64,000 nt of DNA from Bacteroidota bacterium (GCA_018266775.1 JAFDZS010000008.1:310001-374000), one strand, 5' to 3'. Shown: positions 52,427-62,655, numbered from the stretch's first letter. Numbers and translations: made by a program. Notes: a model not told the origin generated them from the letters alone.

Positions 52427-54337
52427 ATGATCAAACAGCTTCAGCTTTTTCTCTTATCGATGACGATAGTTTTTTCTTCCACAGCGCAACAATCCAGTGC
52501 GGTCAGCATTATTCCGCAACCTGCAAAAATGGTGTACGGCAATGGCGTGTTTACATTGCCCGATAATTTGACCATTACCATCAGTAATGCGGATTCTTTA
52601 CAGCAAATGGCAGCATCGCTCACCCATATTTTGCAATGGAGGAACAACCACATTACAGTTGTTACCGAAACTAAAAATGCCTCCAGCGGCATTTTTCTTG
52701 ATCTGAATCCCACCGCCGATATTCCTGCTGAAGGATATGAACTGCGTACAGACGCTTCCGGTATAGTGATCACCGCATCTTCCGGTTCAGGAATATTTTA
52801 TGGTATACAAACACTGCTGAAGCTGTTGCCTAAATCTGTGGAAAATAAAAATAATACCGCTATGTATGGAACATGGGCGGTGCCCTATATCAACATCAGC
52901 GATGCGCCGCGTTTTGGATGGCGTGGTTTGATGCTGGATGTGTCCCGCCATTTTTTTACGGTAGATGAAGTGAAAGATTATATTGATCAGATGGCGAAAT
53001 ATAAATTCAACATCTTACACCTGCACCTGAGTGATGACCAGGGCTGGCGCCTGAAAATAAAAAGCTTACCAAAATTGACTGAAGTTGGTGCGTGGCGAGT
53101 GAATAAAACCGGTACGTTCGGCCGCTTCTCCCCACCCACACCAGATGAACCCAAAACTTACGGCGGCTTTTACACGCAGGATGATATGAAAACAATTATC
53201 CGTTACGCAGCGGAACATTTCATCAGCATCCTTCCTGAAATTGACATGCCCGGCCATAGCCTGGCAGCTATCGCTTCTTATCCTGAACTGAGTTGCACAA
53301 CGGGTACTTATGCAGTAAACTCCGGCGAACAACTGATGGTATGGCCCGGTGGCGGTAAACATTTCTATGGCTTGCTGGATAATACCCTTTGCCCCGCCAG
53401 TGAAAAAACATACGCTTTTATTGACAAAGTATTTACAGAAATTGCAGCACTCTTCCCCTTTCCCTATATCCACATGGGTGGCGATGAAACGGCACGTAAC
53501 TTTTGGGAAAAAAGCGATGCCATTAAAGCATTGATGAAAGAACAGCACCTGGCTAACTTAGATGAAGTGCAGAGTTATTTTGTAAAACGGGTGGAGCAAA
53601 TCATCAACGCCAAGGGCAAGAAAATGATTGGCTGGGATGAAATTTTACAGGGCGGCCTGGCGCCTAATGCTGCGGTGATGAACTGGCAAAGCCCGCAGTC
53701 GGCCATTGAAGCCACCAAACAGGGGCATGAAGTGGTGATGTGCCCCACTGCTTATACTTATCTTGATTATATGCAGGGCGATGCGGCCATTGAACCGCCT
53801 GTATATGCATCATTACGATTGAAAAAAGCCTATCAATTTGAACCCGTGCCTGACGGTGCCAATGCTGCACTCATCAAAGGCGGACAGGCCAATTTATGGA
53901 CGGAGCAGGTGTATAATATGCGCCACGCCGAATACATGACCTGGCCCCGTGCATTTGCCATTGCTGAAGTATTGTGGAGCCCGAAAAACACCCGCAACTG
54001 GGATAATTTTGTACAACGGGTGGAAACCCAGTTTGAACGTTTTGATATTGCCGGTGTAAAATACTCCCCCAGCATGTACGACCCCATTTTTGATATCCAG
54101 AAAAAAGATACAGCAACGTTGCTGGTTACACTAAGTACAGAAGTGAGCGGCCTGGATATTCATTACAGTTTTGATAATTCTTTCCCCGACCAGTTTTATC
54201 CCACTTACAGCGGTACACTTACCGTACCTAAAGATGCAGCAGCTTTAAAAGTGATCACCTATCGCAACGGTGCGCCGGTTGGCAGAATGATGGTAATGCC
54301 GGTAACAGAAATGAGGAAACGGGCAGGGTTGAAATAA
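52427..54337 (+). CDS. Beta-N-acetylhexosaminidase, GH20
   Basis: This 636-aa protein from the ATG at 52427 (MIKQLQLFLLSMTIVFSSTA) has a signal peptide, a GH20b-like N-terminal domain and the GH20 catalytic barrel. Typical blocks are FGWRGLMLDVSRHF, NILHLHLSDDQGWRLKIKS, HMGGDET (catalytic Asp-Glu near 353-354) and MNWQSPQSAIE. A C-terminal chitobiase-like beta domain follows (VSGLDIHYSFDNSFPDQFYP). It removes terminal GlcNAc or GalNAc from chitin or glycan oligomers outside the cytoplasm. The length is normal for the family. Confidence 0.93.
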   Translation: MIKQLQLFLLSMTIVFSSTAQQSSAVSIIPQPAKMVYGNGVFTLPDNLTITISNADSLQQMAASLTHILQWRNNHITVVTETKNASSGIFLDLNPTADIPAEGYELRTDASGIVITASSGSGIFYGIQTLLKLLPKSVENKNNTAMYGTWAVPYINISDAPRFGWRGLMLDVSRHFFTVDEVKDYIDQMAKYKFNILHLHLSDDQGWRLKIKSLPKLTEVGAWRVNKTGTFGRFSPPTPDEPKTYGGFYTQDDMKTIIRYAAEHFISILPEIDMPGHSLAAIASYPELSCTTGTYAVNSGEQLMVWPGGGKHFYGLLDNTLCPASEKTYAFIDKVFTEIAALFPFPYIHMGGDETARNFWEKSDAIKALMKEQHLANLDEVQSYFVKRVEQIINAKGKKMIGWDEILQGGLAPNAAVMNWQSPQSAIEATKQGHEVVMCPTAYTYLDYMQGDAAIEPPVYASLRLKKAYQFEPVPDGANAALIKGGQANLWTEQVYNMRHAEYMTWPRAFAIAEVLWSPKNTRNWDNFVQRVETQFERFDIAGVKYSPSMYDPIFDIQKKDTATLLVTLSTEVSGLDIHYSFDNSFPDQFYPTYSGTLTVPKDAAALKVITYRNGAPVGRMMVMPVTEMRKRAGLK

Positions 54338-54517
54338 GGTCGGGGCGGTGCAACGACCTAGCCATTGAGGAATGATAATGTTCTACCGATGATTGTCCAT
54401 GTCGCTGTAAGCATCCCGATCTCTTCGAAAGGTCGGGGCGGTGCAACCGACCTGGCCATTGAGGAATGATAATGCTATACTGATGGTCGTTCAGGTTGCT
54501 GTAAGCGTCCTGATCTT
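54338..54517. repeat. Two 93-bp tandem repeats
   Basis: Copy 1 begins at 54338 and copy 2 at 54431. Both start GGTCGGGGCGGTGCAA and share GCCATTGAGGAATGATAATG and GCTGTAAGC. Each contains a small hairpin whose arms differ between copies yet still pair (GGTCG/CGACC and GGTCGG/CCGACC). This suggests an extragenic repeat under structural constraint. Confidence 0.7.
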
Positions 54518-54523
54518 AATGTG

Positions 54524-55417
54524 TTATTTCTGAAACAGCAACTGCACCCTGGTATCCAATGCCACTTCGGTTGGCGTGCGGCCCAAATTCACCGGCCTGG
54601 AGCTGCCATAATTTTCAACCGCTGCAATGCGGTTACTGCCAACGTAACGGGAGAGTAAATAATTCTTTACTATATCGGCACGGTCCTGCGCCAGTTTATC
54701 ACATACTGATTTAATACCCTCGCTGCTGTGGGCATTTCCCTGGATGATGAGATGATAAGCAGGATTTTGTTTGAGCACATTGATCACACTATCCAGCGTA
54801 TTATAAGTAGTTGACTGCAGTTTAATATCCTGGAACTGGAACAGGATCATCACCGCATCTTTATCGGGGCAGCCTTTATTTTCTTTATAGCCAAATTCAT
54901 CAATACATGCATCTGCATCATCCGGTACACCGTCTCCATCTTTATCTGCAACAACCACAACTGGTGGTGGTGCAGGAAAATTCAGCTGCAATTCCGCACG
55001 GCAATTCAAGGCATGGCCATCTTTGTTTACATTACTGTTTTTCGATTTGGCGGCACCCTTGCCTTCCACCAAAATAATACGGTCTTCTTTAATACCGCGG
55101 CCCAGAATATATTTCTTTACAAACAAGGCACGGTCCAGCGACAGGTATTTTAAAATGGTATCGTTGCCTTCATCAATATGTGCATACCCACGAATGGTTA
55201 GTGTAATAGAATCATCTCTCTTTAAAACATTCACCACGCTGTCAATCACATCAAATGTATAGGTATGATATAAAGCAGATTGTTTATAATCGAATGGAAT
55301 TAAAATGACAGAAGAATCTTTTTCTCCATTACCTTTTATACCCGTTTGGCGGTTAGCCGCAAGTGCAGTATGGGATGTTAAGCTGAGCAGAAATAAGAGA
55401 TAAATAATTTGTTTCAT
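54524..55417 (-). CDS. OmpA-family protein with two OmpA domains
   Basis: I use the ATG at 55415-55417 (MKQIIYLLFLLSLTSHTALA), a clear signal peptide. The protein is 297 aa. An OmpA-like domain (YAHIDEGNDTILKYLSLDRA, then GRGIKEDRIILVEGKG) is followed by a calcium-binding thrombospondin-3-like stretch (DKDGDGVPDDADACIDEFG). A second OmpA domain follows (IIQGNAHSSEGIKSVCDKLA, then SRYVGSNRIAAVENYG). It probably links the outer membrane to peptidoglycan. There is no beta-barrel region. Confidence 0.85.
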   Translation of the reverse strand: MKQIIYLLFLLSLTSHTALAANRQTGIKGNGEKDSSVILIPFDYKQSALYHTYTFDVIDSVVNVLKRDDSITLTIRGYAHIDEGNDTILKYLSLDRALFVKKYILGRGIKEDRIILVEGKGAAKSKNSNVNKDGHALNCRAELQLNFPAPPPVVVVADKDGDGVPDDADACIDEFGYKENKGCPDKDAVMILFQFQDIKLQSTTYNTLDSVINVLKQNPAYHLIIQGNAHSSEGIKSVCDKLAQDRADIVKNYLLSRYVGSNRIAAVENYGSSRPVNLGRTPTEVALDTRVQLLFQK

Positions 55418-55502
55418 TGGCTGCGTTGCCATCAACAGGCATTATGCTACTGCAATAATAATACCGTTTGCTGAATTTACCACTTCCCCGTTGTTATTTG
55501 TA

Positions 55503-55976
55503 TCATAATGTGGGTGTACCAAAGCGCTTTTCCACCGCCGTATAACGATAATCGAAAATATGCTGCAATTGTTTTTTTACGAATACTGCATGTGCAATAT
55601 CTCCCAAAAACCACAGGGGTAATTTATAATGCACAATATCGGTCATCTCAACGCCTTCCTTCACTACGTTAAAATGATGCTGGTGGTGCCAAAAGGAGTA
55701 AGGGCCAAATCGCTGTTCATCAATAAAAAATTGTTTGTCTTTCACCTGCGTAATTTCTGTCATCCAGTATAATGGAATGCCGAAAAAAGGCTTCACTTTA
55801 TATTCAATGATCTGTCCTGCATACATCGCATCGCCATGATGTTGAGAGATAATGCTGAAGCCAAGATTGGCAGGGGTGATGTCGTTTAAGTTGGCCGGAC
55901 TGCTGAAAAAATCCCACACCACGTCCAGGGATGCCGGAATGGTTTGAACCGTTTTTATAGCATATACTTTACTCAT
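55503..55976 (-). CDS. SRPBCC-family ligand-binding protein
   Basis: This 157-aa protein follows the SRPBCC (START/Bet v1-like) plan: VQTIPASLDVVWDFFSSPAN, then IEYKVKPFFGIPLYWMTEIT, FGPYSFWHHQHHF and a C-terminal helix KKQLQHIFDYRYTAVEKRF. It is probably a cytosolic lipid or polyketide-type ligand binder, or a small cyclase relative. No catalytic residues are recognisable. It diverges from the helicase-nuclease gene. Confidence 0.8.
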   Translation of the reverse strand: MSKVYAIKTVQTIPASLDVVWDFFSSPANLNDITPANLGFSIISQHHGDAMYAGQIIEYKVKPFFGIPLYWMTEITQVKDKQFFIDEQRFGPYSFWHHQHHFNVVKEGVEMTDIVHYKLPLWFLGDIAHAVFVKKQLQHIFDYRYTAVEKRFGTPTL

Positions 55977-56042
55977 ACCACATCTAACAAATATTATTAT
56001 TGATTGTTTACCACCTGCGTTGTTTAGTTTTATCTTTGAAAG

Positions 56043-59000
56043 ATGTTGAACTACCGCAGCATATTAGCGCAGAAATTTACACAGGAATATCAAAAGCTGA
56101 ACCCGCAGCAGCGTAAAGCCGTGGATACCATTGAAGGCCCTGTAATGGTGATAGCCGGGCCGGGCACCGGCAAAACACAAATACTGGCCGCCCGCATTGG
56201 TAAAATTTTGTTAGATACGGATGTGCTGCCCGAAAATATTTTATGCCTTACTTATACTGATGCCGGTACCATTGCCATGCGCAAAAGGCTGGTGCATTTT
56301 ATTGGTGCAGATGCATACAAAGTAAACATTTACACTTTTCATGCTTTTTGTAATGAGGTGATACAGGATAACCTGCCCTTGTTTGAAAAAACATCGCTGG
56401 ATGCCGTGAGTGAACTGGAAAGCATCCAGTTGTTTAAAACATTAATAGATGCTTTTCCGAAAAATCACCCGCTGAAACGTTACCGCGGCGATGTATATTA
56501 TGAGATCAACAACCTGAAAGCATTATTTTCTGCCATGAAACGCGAAGGCTGGACACCGGCTTTCATTAACCAGCGTATTGATGAGTATATTACCAGCCTG
56601 CCACAACGGGATGAATATATTGCCAAACGTGCGGTAAAAGATTTTAAGAAGGGCGATGTGCGTACCGATAAAATTGCTGAGGAAACGGAGAAGATGGACA
56701 AATTACGGTCAGCCGTAAACGAATTCGACAACTACCAGCAATTGATGCGCAAAAGAAACCGGTACGATTTTGATGACATGATCAACTGGGTGATACAGGT
56801 TTTTGAAAACAATCCCGCTGTGCTCGGTTTTTACCAGGAAAAATTTCAGTATATACTGGTGGATGAATACCAGGATACCAGCGGTATTCAAAACCGGCTG
56901 GTGCAATTGCTCATCAGCTACTGGCAAAAACCAAATGTATTTGTTGTGGGAGATGATGACCAGAGCATCTACCGCTTCCAGGGTGCGAACGTGGAAAATA
57001 TGCTGGGCTTTGCCACTGCTTATACCAAAGAATTGATGACAGTGGTACTCACCAGCAATTACCGCAGCACACAACCCATACTGGATATTTCCAAAACACT
57101 CATCAATAATAACGAAGAACGTTTGGTGAAGAAGATTGACGGGCTGAGCAAAGAACTGGTGGCATCCAATACCAATATCAATCACCTGGAGCATTTGCCC
57201 GTTATCAACGAATACCTTTCTGTTACTGAAGAAATGGCGGGTATTACCCGGCAGGTGCATGCACTGGTGCAACAGGATGTGGAACCGGGAAGAATTGCCG
57301 TGATCTATAAAGAAAATAAATACGGCGAAGAGCTTGCCCAATATTTTCGTTTGAAAGGTATACCGGTATACAGTAAACGCAGTATCAATATTTTAACAGA
57401 TGCCTTTGTAAAAAAACTGTTGCTGCTGTTGCGCTATTTAGAAGCGGAACACGATACGCCGTATAGCGGCGATGAAATGCTGTTCGAGATCATGCACTTT
57501 GATTTCTATCACATTCCGCCAATAGAAATTGCCAAACTTACTGTTGAAACCAACAGTAAACGGTACAGCGATTCGTCTGCTTCTTTACGCCGTTTGTTGT
57601 ACGATAAAGCCAACACTCCGCCTAAAGATCTTTTTGATACCGGCATTCATTCCGGTTTAAAACAACTCAGTTCAATTGTAGAACAGTTGATTACTGATGT
57701 GCCGAACGTAACATTACTGCAACTCTTTGCAAACATTGTACAGCATGCCGGCATATTGCCGTACATGATGCCGCATGAAAATAAAATGAACCTTATTCAT
57801 TTGCTTTCTGCTTTGTTTGATTTTATTAAAGAAGAGTGCAGCCGTAACCCCATGCTCGACCTGCATGGTTTGATTGGCATCATCGATTTAATGGAATCGG
57901 AAAACCTGCCCTTGCCGATGGTACAAATTGCGGGCAACGATAAAGGCGTAAACCTGCTTACGGCTCACGGCAGTAAAGGATTGGAATTTGAGTATGTATT
58001 TTTTGCCGGTGTCAATGCCTCTTCCTGGGAGAAAAAAAGAAAACCTTCGGGCGGATATAAATTTCCTGATACCATGTTTGCTTCGCAGCCTGCTTCCAGC
58101 GAAGAAGAAGAATTACGAAGATTGTTTTACGTAGCGCTTACCCGTGCGGAACAACATTTATACATTTCTTACGCCAAATTTAAAAATGACGGTAAGGAAA
58201 TGGAGCCTTCCATGTTCATCGCAGAAATTTTGCAGCAGCATGCCATCCGCATTCAGCCCATAACTATTACCGCAAATGACATGGCCGATTTTGCGCTGCT
58301 GCAGTTTACTGCACAGGCACCGGAAATTGAACGGGCCGAAGAAGATTTTATTGACGGCATCCTGCAAAAATTTGTAATGAACGTAACCGCACTGAACAAT
58401 TATTTAAAATGCCCGCTGCAGTTTTATTATCAAAACCTCATCCGCATACCCACGGGTAAAAGCGAAGCCACAGAGTTTGGCAGCGCAGTACACTATGCGC
58501 TGGAAAAATTATTCCGCAGCATGCAGGAAGATGCTGCACAACGCTTCCCCGGCAAAGAAGAAATGATGGCGCATTTTAACTGGTACATGCAGCGCCACCG
58601 CGAAAATTTTACCAAAGAAGCGTATGCCCGCCGTATGGAATATGGTAGCGAAGTGCTGCGCAATTATTACGATACCTACATCAATCAATGGAATAAAGTG
58701 GTGGCGGTGGAACGCAATATCCGCGGCGTGGTGGTAAATGGTGTTCCTTTAAAAGGCAAATTAGATAAGCTGGAGTTTGATGGCAAAAACATCAACGTAG
58801 TGGATTATAAAACCGGTGATATTGACAAAGCTTTGCTTAAGCTGAAAGGCCCTAACGATAAAGATCCCAATGGCGGCGATTACTGGAGGCAGGCGGTGTT
58901 TTATAAAATACTCATTGATAATTACGAACAAAAGGACTGGAAAGTACTAAGCACTGAATTTGATTTTATTGAACCGGATAAAAAGAAACAATACCGTAAA

Positions 59001-59195
59001 GAAAAAATCATCATCAGCCCGGCGGATACTGAAACCGTGAAGCAACAGATTGCCCAAACCTGGGAAAAAATACAGGCCAAAGATTTTTATACCGGCTGTG
59101 GCAAAGAAGATTGCCATTGGTGCAATTTTGTAAAAGATAACCAGTTGGCCGTAGCGCTGCACGACCTTACTGAAGAGGAAGAACCTGCGGATTAA
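56043..59195 (+). CDS. UvrD-type helicase with C-terminal nuclease domain
   Basis: This 1050-aa protein has SF1A motifs in order: Walker A GPGTGKT near 39-46, LVDEYQDTSG (II), GDDDQSIYRFQGAN (III), LTSNYRST (IV), TAHGSKGLEFEYVF (V) and YVALTRAEQHLYI (VI). The C-terminal part is PD-(D/E)xK-like: LKGKLDKLEFDG and NVVDYKTGD near 919-926. Cysteines at about 789 (LKCPLQFYY) and 1019-1027 (CGKEDCHWC) would hold an Fe-S cluster, as in AddB/Cas4-type nucleases. It is likely a recombination-repair helicase-nuclease. TATCTTTG at 56031-56038 is so close to the ATG that a leaderless or very short leader is implied. Confidence 0.9.
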   Translation: MLNYRSILAQKFTQEYQKLNPQQRKAVDTIEGPVMVIAGPGTGKTQILAARIGKILLDTDVLPENILCLTYTDAGTIAMRKRLVHFIGADAYKVNIYTFHAFCNEVIQDNLPLFEKTSLDAVSELESIQLFKTLIDAFPKNHPLKRYRGDVYYEINNLKALFSAMKREGWTPAFINQRIDEYITSLPQRDEYIAKRAVKDFKKGDVRTDKIAEETEKMDKLRSAVNEFDNYQQLMRKRNRYDFDDMINWVIQVFENNPAVLGFYQEKFQYILVDEYQDTSGIQNRLVQLLISYWQKPNVFVVGDDDQSIYRFQGANVENMLGFATAYTKELMTVVLTSNYRSTQPILDISKTLINNNEERLVKKIDGLSKELVASNTNINHLEHLPVINEYLSVTEEMAGITRQVHALVQQDVEPGRIAVIYKENKYGEELAQYFRLKGIPVYSKRSINILTDAFVKKLLLLLRYLEAEHDTPYSGDEMLFEIMHFDFYHIPPIEIAKLTVETNSKRYSDSSASLRRLLYDKANTPPKDLFDTGIHSGLKQLSSIVEQLITDVPNVTLLQLFANIVQHAGILPYMMPHENKMNLIHLLSALFDFIKEECSRNPMLDLHGLIGIIDLMESENLPLPMVQIAGNDKGVNLLTAHGSKGLEFEYVFFAGVNASSWEKKRKPSGGYKFPDTMFASQPASSEEEELRRLFYVALTRAEQHLYISYAKFKNDGKEMEPSMFIAEILQQHAIRIQPITITANDMADFALLQFTAQAPEIERAEEDFIDGILQKFVMNVTALNNYLKCPLQFYYQNLIRIPTGKSEATEFGSAVHYALEKLFRSMQEDAAQRFPGKEEMMAHFNWYMQRHRENFTKEAYARRMEYGSEVLRNYYDTYINQWNKVVAVERNIRGVVVNGVPLKGKLDKLEFDGKNINVVDYKTGDIDKALLKLKGPNDKDPNGGDYWRQAVFYKILIDNYEQKDWKVLSTEFDFIEPDKKKQYRKEKIIISPADTETVKQQIAQTWEKIQAKDFYTGCGKEDCHWCNFVKDNQLAVALHDLTEEEEPAD

Positions 59196-59264
59196 AGTAA
59201 TTTTATGATTTAAAAGAAAAGCAAAACCTGTAAACCCATTAAGTTTGCAGTTCAATACCTGCTG

Positions 59265-60656
59265 ATGAAAGTTTTTCGTTTATTATTTGCATTGAGCATT
59301 GTTGTTACGGTCGCTGCTGCTTTCAGCAGCTGCGGCCAGATCGGTTCTATCAGTGGCGGACTGAAAGATACGCTGCCGCCGGTTTTAGTTTCTTCAACAC
59401 CCAAACCCAATACCGTTCATTTCACCGGCAACAAGATCACACTGAATTTTGATGAGTATATTGATGAGCCGCTTGATATACAGTCGAACCTGCTGGTATC
59501 GCCCTATCCCAAAACGCAACCGGAAATCAGAACCAAACTGAAAACCGTTACTGTAAAAATCAAAGACACGCTGCAACCCAATACCACTTATGCCATCAAC
59601 TTTGGTAAACTGATCAAAGATGTGAATGAAGGCAATGTGCTGAAAAATTTTACTTATGTTTTTTCTACGGGTAATTATATAGACAGTTTAAGCCTTGCCG
59701 GCAGGGTGGAAATTGCGGAGAACGGAAAGACAGACAGTACGCTACTGGTTTTATTATACCGCGATGCGGTGGACAGTACTGTGCAACATTCCAAGCCCAC
59801 GTACATGGCTTTTGTGAACGGTAAAGGATATTTTCTTTTTACCAATTTGCCCGAAGGCAGTTACCGTTTGTATGCCTTAAAAGATAATGATGGTGGTAAA
59901 ACATATAACTCCAAATCGGAAATGTTTGCCTTTATGGATGAGCCGGTTCATGTAACCAACCAAATGGATACCTCCATTGTTTTATATGCCTATGCTGAAG
60001 AGAAGCAGGAAAAAAACGTCAGCACGTCTGTATTAAAACCTAAGCCCGGCCCATTTAAAAGATTAAAGTTTACATCGGACGTTGCAGGCGGTAAGCAGGA
60101 TATCAGGGAAAATATGGTGCTGGATTTTAATAAGCCGATCAAGACGTTTGATTCAACTAAAATTATTTTAACGGATACGAATTATAATCCTGTAAAAGGA
60201 TATGCTGTTTCGCTGGACAGTGATAAAGTCTTTATCAAAAACAAATGGATACCCGACTTTGATTACCGTTTAATAGTAAATAAAGCTGCTGTTGCCGACA
60301 GTACAGACAGTATTATGGTTAAAACAGATACGCTTCATTTTAAAAGTAAAGCTGAAAGCGATTATGGTAATGTGGTGCTGCGTTTTTCTCATTTGGATTT
60401 TGCCAAACACCCCGTTTTACAATTTATACAGGGAGATGACATTAAATATGCTTACCCCATAACCAGTGGCGAGTGGCGCAATAAATTATTTACTCCCGGT
60501 GAATATGAACTGCGTATTCTTTTTGATGATAACAATAACGGCAAATGGGACCCCGGCAGTTATGAAAAGAAACGGCAGCCGGAAAAAGTCGTCACCCTGC
60601 CCAAAAAAATTTCTATACGGGAGAACTGGGATAATGAAAGTGAGATTAATTTGTGA
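59265..60656 (+). CDS. Lipoprotein with Ig-like domain
   Basis: This 463-aa protein starts with a signal peptide and lipobox SSCG (residues about 20-23). The next region matches the bacterial Ig-like domain common in Bacteroidota: GLKDTLPPVLVSSTPKPNTV, ITLNFDEYIDEPLDIQSNLL, LQPNTTYAINFGKLIKDVNE. Further beta-rich domains follow, ending in DDNNNGKWDPGSYEKKRQPE. It is exported and membrane-anchored. Such proteins are usually called Ig-like domain proteins, without a known task. Confidence 0.82.
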   Translation: MKVFRLLFALSIVVTVAAAFSSCGQIGSISGGLKDTLPPVLVSSTPKPNTVHFTGNKITLNFDEYIDEPLDIQSNLLVSPYPKTQPEIRTKLKTVTVKIKDTLQPNTTYAINFGKLIKDVNEGNVLKNFTYVFSTGNYIDSLSLAGRVEIAENGKTDSTLLVLLYRDAVDSTVQHSKPTYMAFVNGKGYFLFTNLPEGSYRLYALKDNDGGKTYNSKSEMFAFMDEPVHVTNQMDTSIVLYAYAEEKQEKNVSTSVLKPKPGPFKRLKFTSDVAGGKQDIRENMVLDFNKPIKTFDSTKIILTDTNYNPVKGYAVSLDSDKVFIKNKWIPDFDYRLIVNKAAVADSTDSIMVKTDTLHFKSKAESDYGNVVLRFSHLDFAKHPVLQFIQGDDIKYAYPITSGEWRNKLFTPGEYELRILFDDNNNGKWDPGSYEKKRQPEKVVTLPKKISIRENWDNESEINL

Positions 60657-60659
60657 GGT

Positions 60660-60839
60660 GGGGAATGGTCAATGGTGAATACAAAAACTAAGGGAATGGA
60701 TAATTGATAATGGATAATTAATAATTTTTCGACCCGTTAACGCTTACCATATAGGCATGAGCCTTCCATCAAAAACATTATCCATTATTCATTATTAATT
60801 GTTCATTGTCCTTCATCCATTGACCATTCACCATTCCCC
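60660..60839. repeat. Imperfect inverted repeat between Ig-like gene and recR
   Basis: GGGGAATGGTCAATGGTGAAT at the left is mirrored at the right by ATTGACCATTCACCATTCCC, and inner AT-rich arms share TAATTATCCAT-like words. The whole 180 bp can fold back on itself. It looks like an AT-rich extragenic repeat or small non-autonomous element, with no coding capacity. Confidence 0.55.
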
Positions 60840-60860
60840 ATTCCCCCTTATCTTTACACC

Positions 60861-61484
60861 ATGATTTTTTCTTCTTCGCTTTTAGAGAATGCTGTGAATG
60901 AATTTGCCAAACTGCCCGGTATTGGAAAAAAAACGGCGCTGCGTTTGGTGTTGCACTTAATTAAACAGGATGTGAATGATGTTGCACAGTTCAGTAACGC
61001 CATTGCCACATTAAGAGAAGAAATCCGTTTTTGCAACCGCTGCCATAATATTGCCGATGGCCCTTTGTGTAAAATATGCAGCAACAGCATGCGCAAACAG
61101 GAAGTGATTTGCGTGGTGGAAAATATCCGGGATGTGATTGCTATTGAAAGCACACAGCAGTTTAATGGTGTGTATCATGTACTCGGCGGCATCATTTCTC
61201 CATTAGATGGTGTGGGCCCTGAACAACTACAAATAGACTCGCTGGTGGAAAGGGTGCAAAAAGAAAATATCGCAGAGATCATCTTTGCCTTAAACCCCAA
61301 TATACAGGGCGATACCACCATTTATTATATCAGCAAGAAATTAAAACCGCATCCAGTAAAAATCACCACTATTGCCCGTGGCATCTCTTTCGGTGGCGAA
61401 CTGGAATATGCTGATGAAATGACACTGGCTAAAAGCATCAGCAACCGCATACCGGTAGAAAATTATATTACCGCCGGAAATTAA
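60861..61484 (+). CDS. recR: Recombination mediator RecR
   Basis: This 207-aa protein is a complete RecR. It has a helix-hairpin-helix ([19 protein letters not shown]), a C4 zinc finger ([17 protein letters not shown], about 57-73) and a Toprim domain ([16 protein letters not shown], then [17 protein letters not shown]). RecR acts with RecO and RecF to load RecA on gapped DNA. TATCTTTA at 60849-60856, five bases before the ATG, is a -7-like box and suggests a very short leader. The length is normal. Confidence 0.95.
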   Translation: MIFSSSLLENAVNEFAKLPGIGKKTALRLVLHLIKQDVNDVAQFSNAIATLREEIRFCNRCHNIADGPLCKICSNSMRKQEVICVVENIRDVIAIESTQQFNGVYHVLGGIISPLDGVGPEQLQIDSLVERVQKENIAEIIFALNPNIQGDTTIYYISKKLKPHPVKITTIARGISFGGELEYADEMTLAKSISNRIPVENYITAGN

Positions 61485-61565
61485 GCCCACATTTTAATAT
61501 AGCTGCAAAGCAACCAATGGTTTGCTTTTTCCGTTTTACCTGTTACACAAAATGTAATATGAACT

Positions 61566-62021
61566 ATGGCGGCTAAAAGCAGGAAGATCATTTTAAATAC
61601 GCTGTTGGGCATCGTTGTTTGTGCCGGTGTTACCGGGTATTTTTTATGGAACAAAAAACATTTTTCTGTTGCAGGCAGCACACCGGTTGTAGTCATTACC
61701 GCGGCTGAATTACATCAAAGTTTTTCTAAAGATTCTCTATATGCCAAAACCCAGTTTGTTGGCGATGAGAGCAATCAAAAAGTAATACAGGTTAATGGCG
61801 AAGTAAGCAGTGTAAAAAAAGATGTAGCAGGAACAACAATCATCCTGTTAAAAACAGCCACCGACGGTGCATTTATCAATTGCAGTATGGAAGGCAAGGC
61901 AGAAAATATTAACACCGGCACTAAAATAGTAGTTAAGGGTATATGTACCGGTTACAATTTTGATGCAGAGATGGGTATACCCGGAGATGTATTGATGACA
62001 CGGTGTTACATCATTCAATAA
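61566..62021 (+). CDS. OB-fold (tRNA_anti-like) membrane-anchored protein
   Basis: This 151-aa protein has one N-terminal membrane helix (IILNTLLGIVVCAGVTGYFL) and a soluble part with the tRNA_anti-like OB pattern: KVIQVNGEVSSVKKD, TTIILLKTATDGAFINCSME, GTKIVVKGICTGYNF, ending MTRCYIIQ. OB domains of this kind in Bacteroidota are of unknown role. It lies 16 bp upstream of the YceI gene and is likely in the same operon. Confidence 0.75.
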   Translation: MAAKSRKIILNTLLGIVVCAGVTGYFLWNKKHFSVAGSTPVVVITAAELHQSFSKDSLYAKTQFVGDESNQKVIQVNGEVSSVKKDVAGTTIILLKTATDGAFINCSMEGKAENINTGTKIVVKGICTGYNFDAEMGIPGDVLMTRCYIIQ

Positions 62022-62037
62022 AAAATTAAATACACGC

Positions 62038-62586
62038 ATGAAATATTTGTTGATGGGTTTGATAGCTGTAATAATGTACTGCAATGCGGCGGCACAACGG
62101 TTTTATACTAAAAATGGCAGCATCAGTTTTTATTCCAAAACAGCACTGGAAGATATTAAAGCAGACAACAACCAGGTGATGGCATTGGTTAATACCCAAA
62201 CCGGCGAACTTCGTTTTTCATTACTCACCAAGGGTTTTCATTTTAAAAAAGCCCTGATGGAGGAACATTTCAATCAGGATTATATGGAAAGCAGCCAATA
62301 CCCCAATGCCACCTTTAAAGGCAGTATTACTGATTTAACAAAAGTGCGTTTTGATAAAGATGGCAGCTACAACGTACCCGTTAGCGGCGAGTTGACCATT
62401 CATGGCGTAACCCGTAAAGTAACCACCACCGGCGTGATTACGGTAAAAGATGGAAAAATTGCAGGCTCGGCCAAATTTATGGTTACTGTGGCAGACTATA
62501 AAATAAGCATCCCTAAAGTATACACCGATAATATTGCCAAAACGGTGGAAGTGACCGTAACCTGCAGTTTTGATCAAAAGCTGTAA
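62038..62586 (+). CDS. YceI-family lipid-binding protein
   Basis: This 182-aa protein has a signal peptide (ending AAAQ) and the YceI lipocalin-like fold: GSISFYSKTALEDIKADNNQ, MEEHFNQDYMESSQYPNATF, GELTIHGVTRKVTTTGVITV, ending TVEVTVTCSF. YceI proteins bind isoprenoid-type lipids in the periplasm. It follows the OB-fold gene closely. Its terminator overlaps the next promoter. Confidence 0.9.
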   Translation: MKYLLMGLIAVIMYCNAAAQRFYTKNGSISFYSKTALEDIKADNNQVMALVNTQTGELRFSLLTKGFHFKKALMEEHFNQDYMESSQYPNATFKGSITDLTKVRFDKDGSYNVPVSGELTIHGVTRKVTTTGVITVKDGKIAGSAKFMVTVADYKISIPKVYTDNIAKTVEVTVTCSFDQKL

Positions 62587-62655
62587 GTCTGCCAGTAAGA
62601 GATTGTCCGTTCATCCTATCATTTGCAAGTACGTTTTACTACGGCTTATGCCGGT

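Noticed and set aside
56709..57341. 210-aa frame antisense to the helicase-nuclease
   Set aside because: It is a shadow frame over conserved SF1 motifs, with His/Phe-rich composition.
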